Shown in pieces: positions 51,782 through 64,000 of a DNA stretch of 64,000 bases (position 1 is its first letter; each line of letters starts with the position of its first letter). Location: the NCBI RefSeq assembly GCF_021917145.1, contig NC_061081.1:73942-137941 (forward strand), in the 5' to 3' direction. The stretch is from Hypomesus transpacificus. Taxonomy: Eukaryota > Chordata > Actinopteri > Osmeriformes > Osmeridae. Position numbers and translations under genes: made by a program. The notes beneath the pieces were generated by a model. That model ran no database searches and was not told the DNA's origin. It worked only from the letters and a program-made list of their open reading frames with translations.

Positions 51782-54636
51782 TGAAATTGTGGGGATGGTT
51801 TGCGAAATAAATGGCAGGAAGTGATGTCAGTTGGCAATGGCGAGAAGAGAAGGACGTGGTGAAAGTAAACATCTATTTTCAATAGGAGAGGAGGGTGGGG
51901 GAAGAAGGAAAGAGAAGAAACAAAAAAAGGTGCTTCTCTGATACCCATGCTCTGCTCAGCAGAGGGGATGAAGGGGAGGTGGAGTAGAAGCGGAGAGAAG
52001 GGGACTGCAAAGGGTTGAGTGGGGAGGGGTGGGTCTCACCAGACGCTGAGGTGCGTTGACAAAATGACAGCAGCTGCCCCCTCTTCAGTGTGGTGATGGG
52101 TCCCAAGGTTCGAACCCCAAACTTTAGTCGGCCAACAGACCAACTCAGAGCTATGTTAGTGTGTGCGTGTATGTGTGAAAGTATATGGCCATTGAAAAGT
52201 GTATCAGTTACCTCCAAGACTATATTGGGGGAGTATAATGGCCAAACAAAAAAAACATAAGTGTGCTAAAAATGCCAGTTTTGTGTTGCTTGAATAACCT
52301 CATTCATTGGTATCTACTCAATATCAACCACAATCCCTGCATTTAAAACCCTGTGCTTGATCAATCAGGAAAGGATCACAGTAAGGCGGTTTCTTTCGAA
52401 TTATGGGTTTATTGCACAAGCTTCCCACTTTACAGGCAAATAATTCACCTAAAGTCATTTAAAGACAAAAAATGATTGTAGATACAGTAAAAAGTGTAAG
52501 AACTGAAGACCAATGACAACTGAATGTGAAAATGTGTCAGGAACACAAGCATGGACTGTGCAGGGTCCAGAAAAAGAGAAGGGATTGAATTCATAAGAGA
52601 GGAGGTTTTTTTGTGTGTACTGTTTGCATTTGTGTACACGTGTACAATATGTGAGCAAAAGGGTGTGTGTGTGTGTGTTTTGGGGCTGGGCTAAGTCTGA
52701 ACAAGGACTCATGTAGTGTGCGAGTGTGGTGTGCAAAGCATAGAGTTTGAGGAAGCCTTATAGACCAGAAATCCCCATTACTACTATTACCAATAGTGTT
52801 AAATCCAGTAGGTCTCTTTACCAACTAGTTGGGGACTTATGATTGCACAAAACTGAAAGGAATGCAACAGAGCTTCTCCTAGACCCACCAGAATCATGCA
52901 GAGAGAGAGAAAAAATGAATAGTCTAAAATAAGTACTATGGTCTCACTGACCATAGTAGTGAGTTCAGTGAACAATTGTGCAGAATCAGATGTTAACATA
53001 AAGCCAAGTAAAGAAAGTGCTCTTTAGCCTTAACAAAAGGGCTTTTGTTTACTGTAAAGGCACAGTCTTTAAGGGAGTGACGGTACGTTCGACGACTTTT
53101 GGAAGGGAAGGAGGCGGTACCAATGAGTCAGGGACACATCCACACACGAAGGAACATACAAACACGAAGAAACATGTCTCTTTACACATTCTTTACACAA
53201 GATAAACACTTCCTGTTGTTTAACTTCCTGTAATTTCACCACTGATGGTGGGCGCTTTGCTCACTTCTCGACTTGCCAGGGCTTTTCACGTCATACAGCT
53301 GTATGTGCACACACACTCAGACACACACACACTCGCACACACAGAGCCAGCAGCCCGTCTTTTCATTAACACTACCTCCGTGAATATTCACACTCTCAGG
53401 TTCCACCAGTCTAAATGTATCTTTTCACTTGTTGTGCAAGGTGCCTGCACAGTTTTGGTTGACTGCCAGGCATCAGAGTAGCCTGGAACTCCTTGGCACT
53501 CCTTGGCCATTGTGTTTATCCCAGAACATCGACCAAAATGGAGGCCAAAGACCATACCTCAAACCAAAACAGTCGAGGACTTTAAAAGGAGGTTGTAATG
53601 TTTGACATCTGGACATGGAGGGCGAGCGGCTGTTGTCGTGTATGAATGAGGGGACTGTTAAACAACGGAATGTTCCTGAAAGCTAGAGCATCATGTCCTC
53701 AGGTTACCGACAATACAACAAAGCAATCCTAACGTTGTAACCAAAAATACATTATTTAACCTTGGACCCTGTAGGGTTCTCTAACTTCTTACCTTTCCAA
53801 CTATTTTGTTGTTTGTTGTTCCAACTACTACTTGTTTTTGCTCTCTCTCTGACTCTCTATCACTGACTCTTTCATTCTAACTCTGACTCTCTCTTTCAGT
53901 CACTCACACTGACTAGCACTCTTTCTCGGTCTTGACGCTGGTAGAACCTTGACATGTTTACCTAACTTCTTTCCCCTTGTTTTATCCTCTCCCCCCGGTA
54001 TTTTGTGGAAGTGTTAAGACTTGCCAAAAGTTGTCCTAAAAAGACAGAGGCACCAATGCAAAAGCCATGGCCCCGTTTACGTGGAAGTGACAATGAAAGA
54101 TTAAAGGTAAAACAGTCCCATTCGTTATACGACAGGAGCAGAACTGCCATCCGTTCCTCTCTCCCTCCTCCTCCCTCCTTCTAGACTGTTTACTCAGAAA
54201 ACTGACCATCCGCAAAAGTCTTACCATGTCAACATGCCCCCCCCCCCTTAGACTGAGAGCTCCACTGTCTTAGAACATACACACATGCACAGACACTCAA
54301 GCGTACACACACACACACACACACACACACAGCTCTTCATACCAGGCTGCTAGGAACTGAAAAGTGATTCCTACTAAGACATGACTAATTAATCTGGTAT
54401 GTTGGAACTCAAATTCTCAGAACTCTGTAATTGCCCACCAGTGATCCTTGATCATGTCAGCTCTTGATTTATAAAGCAACATCGTCAAAAAACAACGTCA
54501 CAGAGACAATATGAGAAAATGAACCATTACATTTCAACATACCCTCGTCACGTTTGTGGAAACACAAGAAGTGAGTGACTACAGTGTACGGAGACCTCAA
54601 TGTTCTTGACAGCCTTGTGTTGGCTGTCACAGAGTG

Positions 54637-54637
54637 A

Positions 54638-54713
<76 letters not shown>
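54637..54713. repeat. (GA)n microsatellite
   Basis: Near-uninterrupted GA array of about 75 bases. Confidence 0.95.
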
Positions 54714-54716
<3 letters not shown>

Positions 54717-55663
54717 CACTCTTGCCATGATAGTGGAAAAAAACAAGTATGCGTTCGACAATCTACAGCACCTCCAACTCCTCCGCTATCGCCTGTTCGT
54801 CAAACTACCCCCCCCCCCCCCCTCCTTCCCCCCCTCAACTTCTTCTCCAGGGCGAAAAGTAATATTTACGATTACAGGTAAGAACTGTTTTAACCTCATT
54901 TTGGGGGGGTCCAAGTCTTAATTAGGGGGGTCAACCCCCCCCCCCCAAGGCCCCCCTGTAATTCGAACCCTGCCCAGCCCCCCCACACACACACTTTTTA
55001 TTTGTTTGTGCAACTGGCAAGGCATCTAGCCATCCCCTCAATCATCTCCGGCCTCTATCTGAAATGCTTTGCATAGGAGCCCAGTTTAACAGTCAGTTGT
55101 GCCAAACCCTAGTTGGAATACCTCCACACCAGTCCCATCCCTACCTATCCACCCCCCACCTCCAGTCTAACTGTACCTATGTGGAAAAGTACATAGATGT
55201 TTTTTTTTTTAATTCTTGCTTGCTTTCAAAACTAAATAGTCAAATCCGTCACTCTCTTGAAGAAAATAACTTATTATTTTACCTCTCCCACAGAACCTAT
55301 CAATGTATCATTGCACAGACAAACAAAACCCTCTGTAGAAGGCATGTGACTTGACTAGGACTGCAACTGGTCGACAAAGAACACAGTGTACCTTTAAGCT
55401 GATCTCAACTGATATCACATCAAAATCCAGTCGGCCACATGTATAGGGACGTATATCAGTCTGAAACGATCTCTTATCACTTAGTCTGCTCATGTACAGC
55501 TGTTTGTGGGCGGGGGAGGCTAAGGCCACAAAATTATGTTTACTGATAAACAACGTGGGAGAAACCTTACTGAAAAAGAGAGAGAGAGATAGAGGGTGAG
55601 AGAAAGAAAAGGAGGAAAACAGAGATGTTACCTACCATATTTGATGTAGCATTAAGTTGTTCC

Positions 55664-55765
55664 TTGATCAGAATCAGAATAGTTTTTATTGCCATGTAAG
55701 TTTAAACAAACACAGAATTTACTGTGGCAGGAAGGTGCTTACAATAAACATATATGGATCTTTAT
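55664..55765 (+). repeat. SINE/LINE tail-like repeat
   Basis: CAGAATCAGAATAGTTTTTA followed by TTGCCATGTAAG, then AAACAAACACAGAATTTACT, has the form of a common fish retroposon tail (TTTATTGCCA, ACACA-GGAATTT). Diverged; assignment from memory of the pattern. Confidence 0.4.
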
Positions 55766-57570
55766 TTTTTAGTTACAAAAGTTGAATGTATAAATAGATT
55801 TTCAACATAGTAAGGAGCTAAACAATGTGAGATATAAAATAGTTAGCATGCATCCTCCCACTATGTCAACATTGTGGTCAAAAGCAATGACAGCTCACAT
55901 CAAGAGCATTTTGCAAAAAAGTATAATTAACTTAATTTCTGACAATGGCACCTCCTGCAGCGGTAAGTTATTTTGTTAAACCGTAGAGAAGACACGGTAA
56001 AACAAACATCAAAAATGTCTCATTGAGGACCACCAGCATCGGGCTCTGTGGCTAAATGTGGGAACGAACAAGTGGTCTATTCTGAGTCAAGCATGCACTA
56101 TCACTTGGTGCCCCTTAGCAACTCATAACCGACAGCAAAGGGCTTAGTCGGAAAATGTAGCTAACTTTCTTTCTTAAATGGAAAAGAGCCAGAGCAGTTT
56201 GGGCTTGAATCCCTATCGTCACGAAAATTGCATAATAATGTACACAATCTTTCAGCATACTTTTTTTTGTTCAACCTGACGCTGCACTGTACTCTCACAT
56301 AGGCTACATATACATACTGTGCATTATTTTCTCATTAATAAACAAAGTGAGCGGACGCAGGTTAAACAAACGGTCTCATAAAGCAAATGCTTAATTTATA
56401 AATAAATATTTATATAGAGGCAATCAACCATTCCTGTATTCCGTTTGTCCTGTATACTGGATTTCAAATTGCGACATCAACATGTTCGCCGCTTCCATCG
56501 AAGGCTACCTGGTCAGGATAAGCTCTACTCAATAAAATAAATTGTGCTTCTAAAGCTTTAGGCTATCAGATTTCAAATTGACGTGCCAAAAGTGACGAAT
56601 AAACTGATTTCATAAATAATAATTTATACAATTGTACAGTCCACACGCGCGCGGACACACAGAAATAAGTACGATAAAGCATTTCAAAGTAAACTACACT
56701 GCACTGCAAATCATTGTTTCCTACCAGAGAATTAACAGAAAATCTAAAGAAGTCAGAAATTATACATACCGAACGTAATGCGTGTGTAAGCTTGTCCAAT
56801 AGTGATGCTGGAGTGTGAAGGTTATCGTGGGACAAAACTATCAGAACAGACGGTCCAACAGTATAAGACAGATGCTGTGCAACGGTGGACGGTCCCAAAC
56901 TTTCTCAACACAGAGAGATTTTGTAAAACTAGATAAGAAAAAAAGAAACGTCCTGTACATTAAGAATGTAAAGATGGTAGAACAGAATACAATTTAAAGA
57001 TGTAGGATATTAGAACTCCCCTCAGGAAGCTTGGAACAACCTAGAACGATTCTGTGCCATACCCTGCCCTCCTTTAAACTCCAGGGGGGGTGGCACAAAA
57101 AGCACGAGGCTATATTATCTGAGACCCAATTGGTTGATTCAGAAACGGACACTGATGCCTGTCTTTCTTGTTTTCGCTCAGCTCCTTTAGAGTACTAGCT
57201 CCACTTCACTCACTTCATCTCCCTCGACCTCTCCTCACTAACTAAGTAGGTGTGTGTGTTGCATTGTGAATGGTCCTTAAGCATTATTCCTATACATTAC
57301 ATTTAGTCTTCCTTTTTGCTGAAGAGCCGCCCATGTTGAACAGACCTGTTCCAGAGCTGTCTCTGTCTTTAAGGTGCCCCTTCTTGTTCATAAGACTATC
57401 TTGTGTGTGTGCATTTATGTGTAAGTGAGTGTGTCCATGACTGTGCATGCATGCGCTTGTATTAGAGGGGCAGGGGTGCCCACTGCCCACGCGCTCTGCA
57501 TGCTGACCCTGTTGACTGCCACTCCACCCTCTCCCTGTTTTGCCCCCTCTACAGTTTGTTTCTTTTACTT

Positions 57571-57617
<47 letters not shown>

Positions 57618-57632
57618 GTCTCTCTCTCTGTT
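57571..57632. repeat. (CT)n microsatellite
   Basis: CT array with a few interruptions. Confidence 0.9.
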
Positions 57633-58608
57633 TCCACCCTATCTTAATATTGACCAAATAATTTGTTAATCCACATCTTGCCAGAGATATTAAAGTGCTT
57701 AGACAGTGCTGAAATGCGTATTTAGAAAGTTGGAGCTTGGAACAAAGCTCCAATGCACATCGTCCTGTCTGTCTCATATGTCGGCCCCTCTGTCCATTTG
57801 TGCTATTCCTATCAGATCCAGTCTCCCTGGTGACAGGGTCCAAAATCTAAACACGGTCAGCCGGTGGGCATTTGGCTGAGTGGAGATAGTCCTCTCTGAC
57901 TGGTTGGGCTACATCAGTGGGAGTTTCTGTAGTCTTGTATGGAAGATTATGCCTCAAAATGATTTCATTACAGTTCTTAACTCACTTCAGGGATCTTTTG
58001 GGAATAGTACACAATGTACAGGTGCAACACCCAACACCCTCCTGCAGTCCTACCCCTTCCCTCAACCAGACCCATTAGATGAGTGACTAACCACCCTCAC
58101 TCTCCTGCACAGCATGCCCTTCCATCATCTGATACTCTATCCTGTATTCTCTGCTGGGGAACTCCACCCTTGCTCTAGTATTTACTGCAGTGTACGACCA
58201 CTGACGTAAAAAGAAATAAGGACAGTATTCTTCCCTTCTCCCATTCTTCCCCACCCTTTTATGAACAACCTTCCTCGCCCCCCCAACACACGCACGTGCA
58301 CACACTTCAGTTGGCCCCCACTTTCATCTAGTAACATAACTGTGGCTCTGTGCGTCTGTGACTCTAGCCTCTAAAGTGGCCCCCTCAAGTCTCTTAACAC
58401 CCGTATACATTACACCCGACTGCCTCCTTTCTGCCCCTACCATCCTGCAGCCCAAAACAACCAGAGAAAGTGCCCCCCCCCCCCACACACTAGGGGTTTC
58501 CAGCCCTTTGTCCGGACCGCTGTTGCGTGTCCTCCTTTTTGCCCTTTTGTCCTCCTTTTTGACCCTTTCTGCCCACCGTCGCAATTTACCACTTGCGTAG
58601 GCTTTCAG

Positions 58609-58824
58609 ATGCCAAAAAGAAAGACCTCTTTCAAACCTACGTGGAGTTCAGAACTCCACTTTGCCACTAAGAGCAGCAAAGATCAATATACTGCCTTCTG
58701 TAAGCTCTGTCGCATTGATATAGACGTGAGTAGTAGGGGGAAAGGGGCTTTAGAGCATCATGCCTGCGCTACGCAACGGCACAAGGATAATGCTAGTTCT
58801 GCCGGGCACTCTTCCTTAACATAA
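58609..58824 (+). pseudogene. Zinc-finger N-terminal fragment of a hAT-like transposase
   Basis: The 71-residue frame begins MPKRKTSFKPTWSSELHFA and carries a BED-like finger (AFCKLCRIDIDVSS, then LEHHACATQRHKD), the pattern that opens many hAT-type transposases in fish. The frame stops at 58822-58824. Just after, another frame (FFAPHTTADDKTTAAELTK) looks like the natural continuation, suggesting a frameshift. No catalytic domain follows, so this is a 5' relic. GTCCTCCTTTTTG direct repeats lie on both sides. Confidence 0.5.
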
Positions 58825-59239
58825 TTTTTTGCTCCGCACACAACAGCGGATGATAAAACAACTGCTGCTGAGCTGACCAAATTATATATTTTAATTTCTA
58901 TTACAATTGAAATAGTTTGGGGAATGGTACTGTCTTATTTTCTTATTCATCTTATCCCTCCCCCCCCCCCCCCCTCTCGCCGGTCAACAACTTTTTGGGA
59001 TTGTCCTCCTTTTTGGACCCAAGTGTCTTCCTTTTCAGGGTCATGCTTCTGGTCACCCTGCTACACACACACACACACACATACACACACAACCCCCCCC
59101 CCCCCTTCCCCAGAAAACACTGCATTAGGGGCCAACCTTTCTGTTGCTGGCCATCAAGCCACCAGTAAAGCTGTAGCATGCTAATGTACTTCAATGGACA
59201 CCTTCCATTTACACTTACTCGTGTGCATGTTTCAGGGTT

Positions 59240-60455
59240 AGTGGGGTGGACTGTGCTCCATCAGGGACTACAGAGGAAGAAATATCAGTGACGCTCAGCC
59301 TGCCACCTCTCTTCCCCACAAGCTTGACACCTACGCATGGTTAGAGGCTGAGGACCTGTGTGACATAACTGTGTTCCTATCTGTGGCTGACGTGAGGAGA
59401 CCCCTGAGAAGAGAAAACCCACAGAGGTCACCGGGGTCTGATAGAATTCCAGACTGCCAGGTGTGCAGACCAGCTAGCAAATGTTTTCACCTACATATTG
59501 AACCTCTCCCTGAACCAGTCGGCACTTCAAACAGACAACCACTGTCCCTCTACTTAAGAAAACTTCCATCACCTGTCTGAATGACTATCTCCCTGAAGTA
59601 CTCCTTCCTTACGAAGGGCTTCGAGCGGTCAGTCAGATCCCAACTTTGCTCCTTCCTCCCCGACACCTTGGACCCCCTTCGACTGACATACCATCCCAAC
59701 TGATCTCCGGACGACGCCATCATCCAAACAGTTCACACCGCCCTCTTCCACCTGGATGAGGGCGACACATAAGTGAGGATTCTGTTTATAGATACAGCTC
59801 AGCATTCAACACATTTGTGCGGGCCATGCTCAGGTCTCAACACCTCCCTTTGCAACTGGATGGACTTCCTGATAGGCAGACCCCAGGTGGTGAGAATGGA
59901 AAACCTCCTCTTCTCTGCAATGACCCTTAACACAGAGAGCCCCTCTGGGGTGCGTGACCTCTCCTGTAAGCTCTGTCCTCTCATGACAGTGTGGCCACGC
60001 GCAGCTCCAACATCATCCTGAAGTTTGCAGACCAGACCACCATCCTGGGCCTCATGCCCAACAGTGATGAGACTGCCTAGAGAGGGGGTCAATGTCTTGA
60101 CAACATGGTGCCAGGACAACAATGTCTGCGAGACTCAGGAGATGCTAGTGGAGTTCAGGAAGTGTCGGGGGGTGGGGTCATTTTCCCATTCACATAGATG
60201 GAGCTGAAGAGAGCCTCCTGCTTCAAGTTTCTCTGTATGTTCATCAGTGATGACCTCGCCTGGTGCAGCCAATCAGATGTGGCAGCAAATATTGCAGGGA
60301 GGTCATTCTCAACATGACCTACACTGCCTTTAAATGAACATTTATTTCCTGTTTATGCTTCTGCTTGCCGACAGGAATTTCACTATCCAGAATGATCTTG
60401 TATAATACTTTGTACATATGACAATACTTGTGTTTGAGTTGACTTGGATGAGGTG
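59240..60455 (+). mobile_element. Degenerate L2-like LINE (reverse transcriptase relic)
   Basis: Successive frames carry broken pieces of a non-LTR reverse transcriptase: NPQRSPGSDRIPD (fingers), a short [10 protein letters not shown] segment where the family has the LFIDYSSAF active-site region, [21 protein letters not shown], and VNVLTTWCQDNNV with EMLVEFRK. The order is correct on the plus strand, but frameshifts and stops separate them and the FADD-type catalytic box is altered (FADQTTILG). The 3' end has GGAATTTCACTATCC and a CATATGACAATAC tail as in L2 elements. Not coding. Confidence 0.8.
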
Positions 60456-60727
60456 AGCAAATGTATTAAAACAAATTTAAATTTAGGTTATAGGTAAAGA
60501 CTGCCTTGAAATAATAATTCCCTTTTGGAGGATACCCTCTGAGTCATAATCCAAGGACTGGGCCTATTTTTGTTCTTGGCCCCCACATAATTCATGGCTA
60601 AGCCTATTAGGCTTTAGTTACGGGCCAGGCCCTGGCATGGTGGACTCATACCAAATGCCATTGAGTCATGTGTTTTTGGGACACATTTACGATGCATGTG
60701 CTTCTGGAAAATGATCGCTCAAACCTG

Positions 60728-60728
<1 letters not shown>

Positions 60729-60758
<30 letters not shown>
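60729..60758. repeat. Poly-C homopolymer
   Basis: About 30 consecutive C between the LINE relic and the hAT element. Confidence 0.9.
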
Positions 60759-60915
60759 ACGGAAGCCTATGACCCAATTATTTTAAGACCAGCTGCATAC
60801 TGTCAACACATCAACGGTCAACCGGGTTCTTTAGTATTGGTTGGAATGTAGAGGTTTGCCTTGTCACTCTCGATATATGTCTGTCCAGGAGGGGTGAATT
60901 TTGGGGTAATAACAG

Positions 60916-63900
60916 CAATGGCGGAGCCAGGGGGTGGCCTGGGTGGCCACGGCCACCCCCCGTAGAATCTCGGCCACCCCATTGGCCACCCCAAGCACCA
61001 CATCAGAGCGGTTAAAAGTTTTGACGGCTGTGGAAAAATGCGGAACCTTTCTCGCACCGCTAGTACACTGTCGGACCCTTTAGCCACGCGCAGCGCGCAC
61101 ACATCCTGTATTTGAATTAAACGGCTCAAGCATGGCCTGAGAATGCCTGTTACCACCTGACGCTTCGACCGGCACCTGCGGCTAAGTGAAGAAACCCAAA
61201 ACAGAAAGGTATGATATCATAATGGATGTTGTTTTTGTCTTCTAATAACTGTGACTATCCCACCCATGACTATCTATTTTGCGAAGTTTAGAAGCAAGCT
61301 AGATCGTGTTATGATTGTGTCAGGTATATACAGTATGCATTTTGGATAGGTGTCATTAAAGAGGGAAAAATAATGAAGAGGAAGAAGGCAGACATAGCAT
61401 CCTTCTTCAGGGCAAGTGGAAAGAAGACAGCTAAGGCAAAGAATGAGGATGAGATGGAGAAAAAACAGGCAGAGAGCGAGGATGAGGAGCCCCCAGAGAG
61501 CAGCAACTTAAATGGACCTCCAGGTATACAGTATAGAGACTCACATATAGTACAGCTTGGTATGTTATTTACAATTGGCTTAAAGTGTGTCTATTCATAT
61601 ACAGGTCAGGTTGAAAGTGCATTGTAAAACATATCAGTTAGTTGTTTTTTCATTACATTAAAGTATGGCATATTTGTATTTGCTACCCAGAGACACTTTC
61701 ACTAATATTATACTTTAGCTTATAGTGTGTTTGTTAAACACTATATAGCATGCATTATAAAACCTTTAGGAAAATTACCTGTACACCTTATTGTAATTAT
61801 TTTAGATGTTTCTGAAAGATTGATTGAGAGCAGGACAGAAGAGTCCTCCCTGAGGAGTGGCCCCAGTGGATCCCCAGGTAAATTGTCAATCTTACATTGT
61901 ATGTTGTACTCTTCTGCTAACTTTTCCATCGATATTGTCCACAAGTTTATATTGAATATGTTTAATGCTGTAGAAAATGAATTTTAATCTTTTGTATCTG
62001 TGAAATTGGATAGTGGATCATTACACCTTGTGGAAAATACTTTAAACACCTATTAATGTTTTTAATATATATATTTAGATTCCCACAGAGAAGATTCAGA
62101 CAGCGAGAGAGAGGAGCCTCCAACAACGAGTGGCGGCCCAAGTGGACCTCTAGGTATACTCACTCTTTCACACATACTGGACACTTTAATTCCACTTCAA
62201 TTTTGCCCAATCTGAAACAGTGGCCTGATAATTCATAAACAGGTATGAGTCATACCACTCACCTCAACTTGAGTAGAGTTGGATGAATGGCCTCAAATCT
62301 ATAACGTTTTTAAGAAGATTATAGTGTTCAGATAATCCATTAGATGTAACATGGGATAGTACACGCCAATGTATGAGTTTATCTTGATTATTAATCTCTG
62401 CTGTAATTTAATAATTGAATATGCCTTTTTTTCCATTTTTAAACAGACATTTCCAAATCAAGAACTGATAGTCCAATCCAGCCACGTCTGAAACTCTATC
62501 CGAGGACACTCCAGGGCGACAGGCGCAGACACTTTCAGGCATCGTGGTACTCTATCCACACATGGCTTGAATATTCACTGTCACAAGACTCAGCATACTG
62601 TTATGCATGCAGGCATTTTGGCCTCCCACACACAGAGTCAGTGTTTACGTCAGCCTTGGGTTTTAAAAACTGGAAAAAGGCAACATTCAGAGATGGAGGG
62701 TTTTGTGGACATGCAAAGGGAGAGGGTCACACAAATGCAATGATTGCTTGGAAAGAATATGAGAGAGCAGATAAAGCTGATGCCTTGTTAATGAGTACTT
62801 TAAGTAAAGAACATCATAAGCAGATAGAGGAAAATTGTGCCTACATAAAAAGTTTAGCAGAAGTCCTACTGTTAACTGCAACCCAGAATATTTCACAGAG
62901 GGGACACAAGGAGACAGTAGATGCAGACAACAGGGGAAACTTCTTGGCTATATTGGACATGATTGCTAAACATGACCCAGTTGTTAAAAAGAAAATGACA
63001 GGGCCTCGCAATGCAAAATACACGAGCCACCAAACTCAAAATGAAATTTTGGATACATTAGCTGAAATGGTACGTGCTTCCATCATAAACGAAGTCAAGG
63101 AGAGTGAACTCTTTTCCCTTATGGCAGATGAAACTAAAGACCTTAAAAAAAAGGAGCAGATCTCTTTAGTGTTAAGATATTATTTTGCAGGAGCCGTAAA
63201 AGAGAGCTTTTTGCACTTTGAATCTGCAGACCGCCTAGATGCTGCAGGCCTGACGCATAAAATAATACAGGTACTTGAGAGATGTGGCTTGGAATACAAA
63301 AGTAACCTGATCGGGCAATCATATGATGGGGCTTCTGTCATGAGTGGCAAGCACTCAGGCGTTCAGGCTCGTATTAAAGAGGTGGCAAAACAGGCCTTTT
63401 ATGTACATTGTAATGCCCATTGTCTTAATCTTGTTCTTGTGGACACAATTAAGGCAGTACCACAAGCTGAATGTTTTTTCGCATTGTTGCAGAGACTCTA
63501 TGTATTTGTGTCTGGCTCGTACATTCACAACAAGTGGCTGAACATACAGAAAGAAATGTATCCTGGAGCACCCAGAGAACTTCAGCGATTGAGTGAAACA
63601 AGGTGGGCTTGCCGGCATATAGCTTGCCACACTGTTCTTGATAGACTACCTGCCATCATGCGTCTCCTTGTAGAAGTGGCTTCAGAAAACAGTGGCGATA
63701 GAAGCATTGATGCACGAGGCCTGCTCGCTCATTTGACCTGCAGTTCATTGGACTTTTGGTGATATGCAATAAGGCTTTTGCTGATGCAAGGTGTCTCTCT
63801 GACATGCTACAGTCTCCCTCTCTTGATTTGTGTTCAGCTGTGGATCTAGTTCAAGCCCTTGTGCAAAATGTTCAAGCTTACAGGGATGAATCCTACTTTG

Positions 63901-64000
63901 AAGGACTCTGGAGAGAAATCTTAAATACTGCTGAAAAATGTGATGTAGAGGTGGAACCTACTTCAAAAAGAAAGACAAAACAGAGCCGGTGGCTAGATGG
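60916..64000 (+). mobile_element. hAT-family DNA transposon, left part
   Basis: The probable left terminal inverted repeat starts CAATGGCGGAGCCAGGGGGT, resembling the CAGTGGCGGAGCC ends of fish hAT elements, followed by GGCCACCCC-rich subterminal repeats in both orientations (about 60937-60990). The transposase gene begins about 450 bases inside. The right end lies beyond the window, so the target duplication cannot be checked. Confidence 0.65.
61373..64000 (+). CDS. ZMYM1-like hAT transposase, spliced, frameshifted, cut by window edge
   Basis: The exons 61373-61523, 61806-61877, 62079-62153 and 62447 onward join in phase 1. Residues 1-12 (MKRKKADIASFF) are the usual opening of ZMYM1-like hAT proteins, followed by an acidic linker and, in exon 4, a TTF-type zinc finger (CYAC at about 151-154; HAKGEGH at about 188-194). 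The RNase H-like transposase domain shows Asp in LMADETKD (about 327), Asp in QSYDGASVM (about 393), the VHCNAHCLNLVL Cys-His motif (about 421) and SETRWACRH. The frame then stops at 63760-63762, but QFIGLLVICNKAFADARCL continues in another frame to the window end. One T lost from a run at 63732-63734 would explain this. The catalytic Glu and hAT dimerisation region lie outside. It could be a relic, or the shift could be a sequencing error. Confidence 0.85.

Larger units (their letters stand above)
51169..58480. other. Upstream of the choline transporter, no coding exon seen
   Basis: Should contain the transporter's noncoding first exon and promoter on the minus strand, but I cannot place them. 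Besides the repeats listed separately it holds short CA arrays (about 53310-53343 and 54307-54331) and poly-C near 54810-54822. No splice-flanked coding segment was recognised. Confidence 0.45.

Noticed and set aside
54900..54990. Facing G and C runs near 54903-54950 as an inverted repeat
   Set aside because: Homopolymer runs pair trivially; there is no complex sequence in the arms.
60818..61156. 112-residue minus-strand frame
   Set aside because: Overlaps the GC-rich terminal region of the hAT element and has no recognisable domain.

Overview
This is eukaryotic nuclear DNA from a ray-finned (teleost) fish. Signs of this are split genes with GT-AG introns, very dense (TG)n, (GA)n, (CT)n and poly-C/poly-G tracts, a Tc1-like transposon with salmonid/pike-type ends, teleost SINE tails and an L2-like LINE relic. 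I cannot name the species from sequence alone. Most of the window is intron or intergenic DNA.

Layout. 1-7432 is intron 1 of maml3, whose first coding exon (minus strand) is 7433-7798; a probable promoter/5'UTR follows to about 8640. 8.7-20.9 kb is repeat-rich intergenic DNA with a complete-looking Tc1 element (11194-12854) and several stretches that look like conserved noncoding elements. scoc (plus, coding 21007-25164) and clgn/calmegin (minus, coding 28164-32665) converge tail to tail. exosc9 (plus, 34676-37655) is head to head with clgn. An slc25a51-type mitochondrial NAD carrier (minus, 39394-40982) converges on exosc9. A high-affinity choline transporter-like gene of the SLC5A7 group (minus, 43890-51168) follows. 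51.2-58.5 kb has no coding exon that I can support. 58.5-64 kb is a transposon cluster: a hAT-type zinc-finger fragment, a degenerate L2-like LINE and a spliced ZMYM1-like hAT transposase gene that runs off the right edge.

maml3-scoc-clgn is the order known from human 4q31. exosc9, slc25a51 and the choline transporter are not neighbours of that block in mammals, so the block boundary lies at the clgn/exosc9 head-to-head junction. The genes do not form a pathway: they cover Notch co-activation, Golgi/autophagy coiled-coil scaffolding, ER glycoprotein folding, RNA exosome, mitochondrial NAD import and choline uptake.

I see no clearly new biological system. The most notable points are: an apparent GT-to-AT change at the last exosc9 splice donor that would truncate the protein; an intact, possibly recently active Tc1 element; a CRE-bearing (TGACGTCA) repeat present on both sides of the choline transporter gene; tandemly duplicated phase-1 exons in the hAT gene; and an in-frame stop between two potential starts of slc25a51. 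Exon boundaries were assigned by eye from frame continuity and splice consensus and could be off by a base in places.
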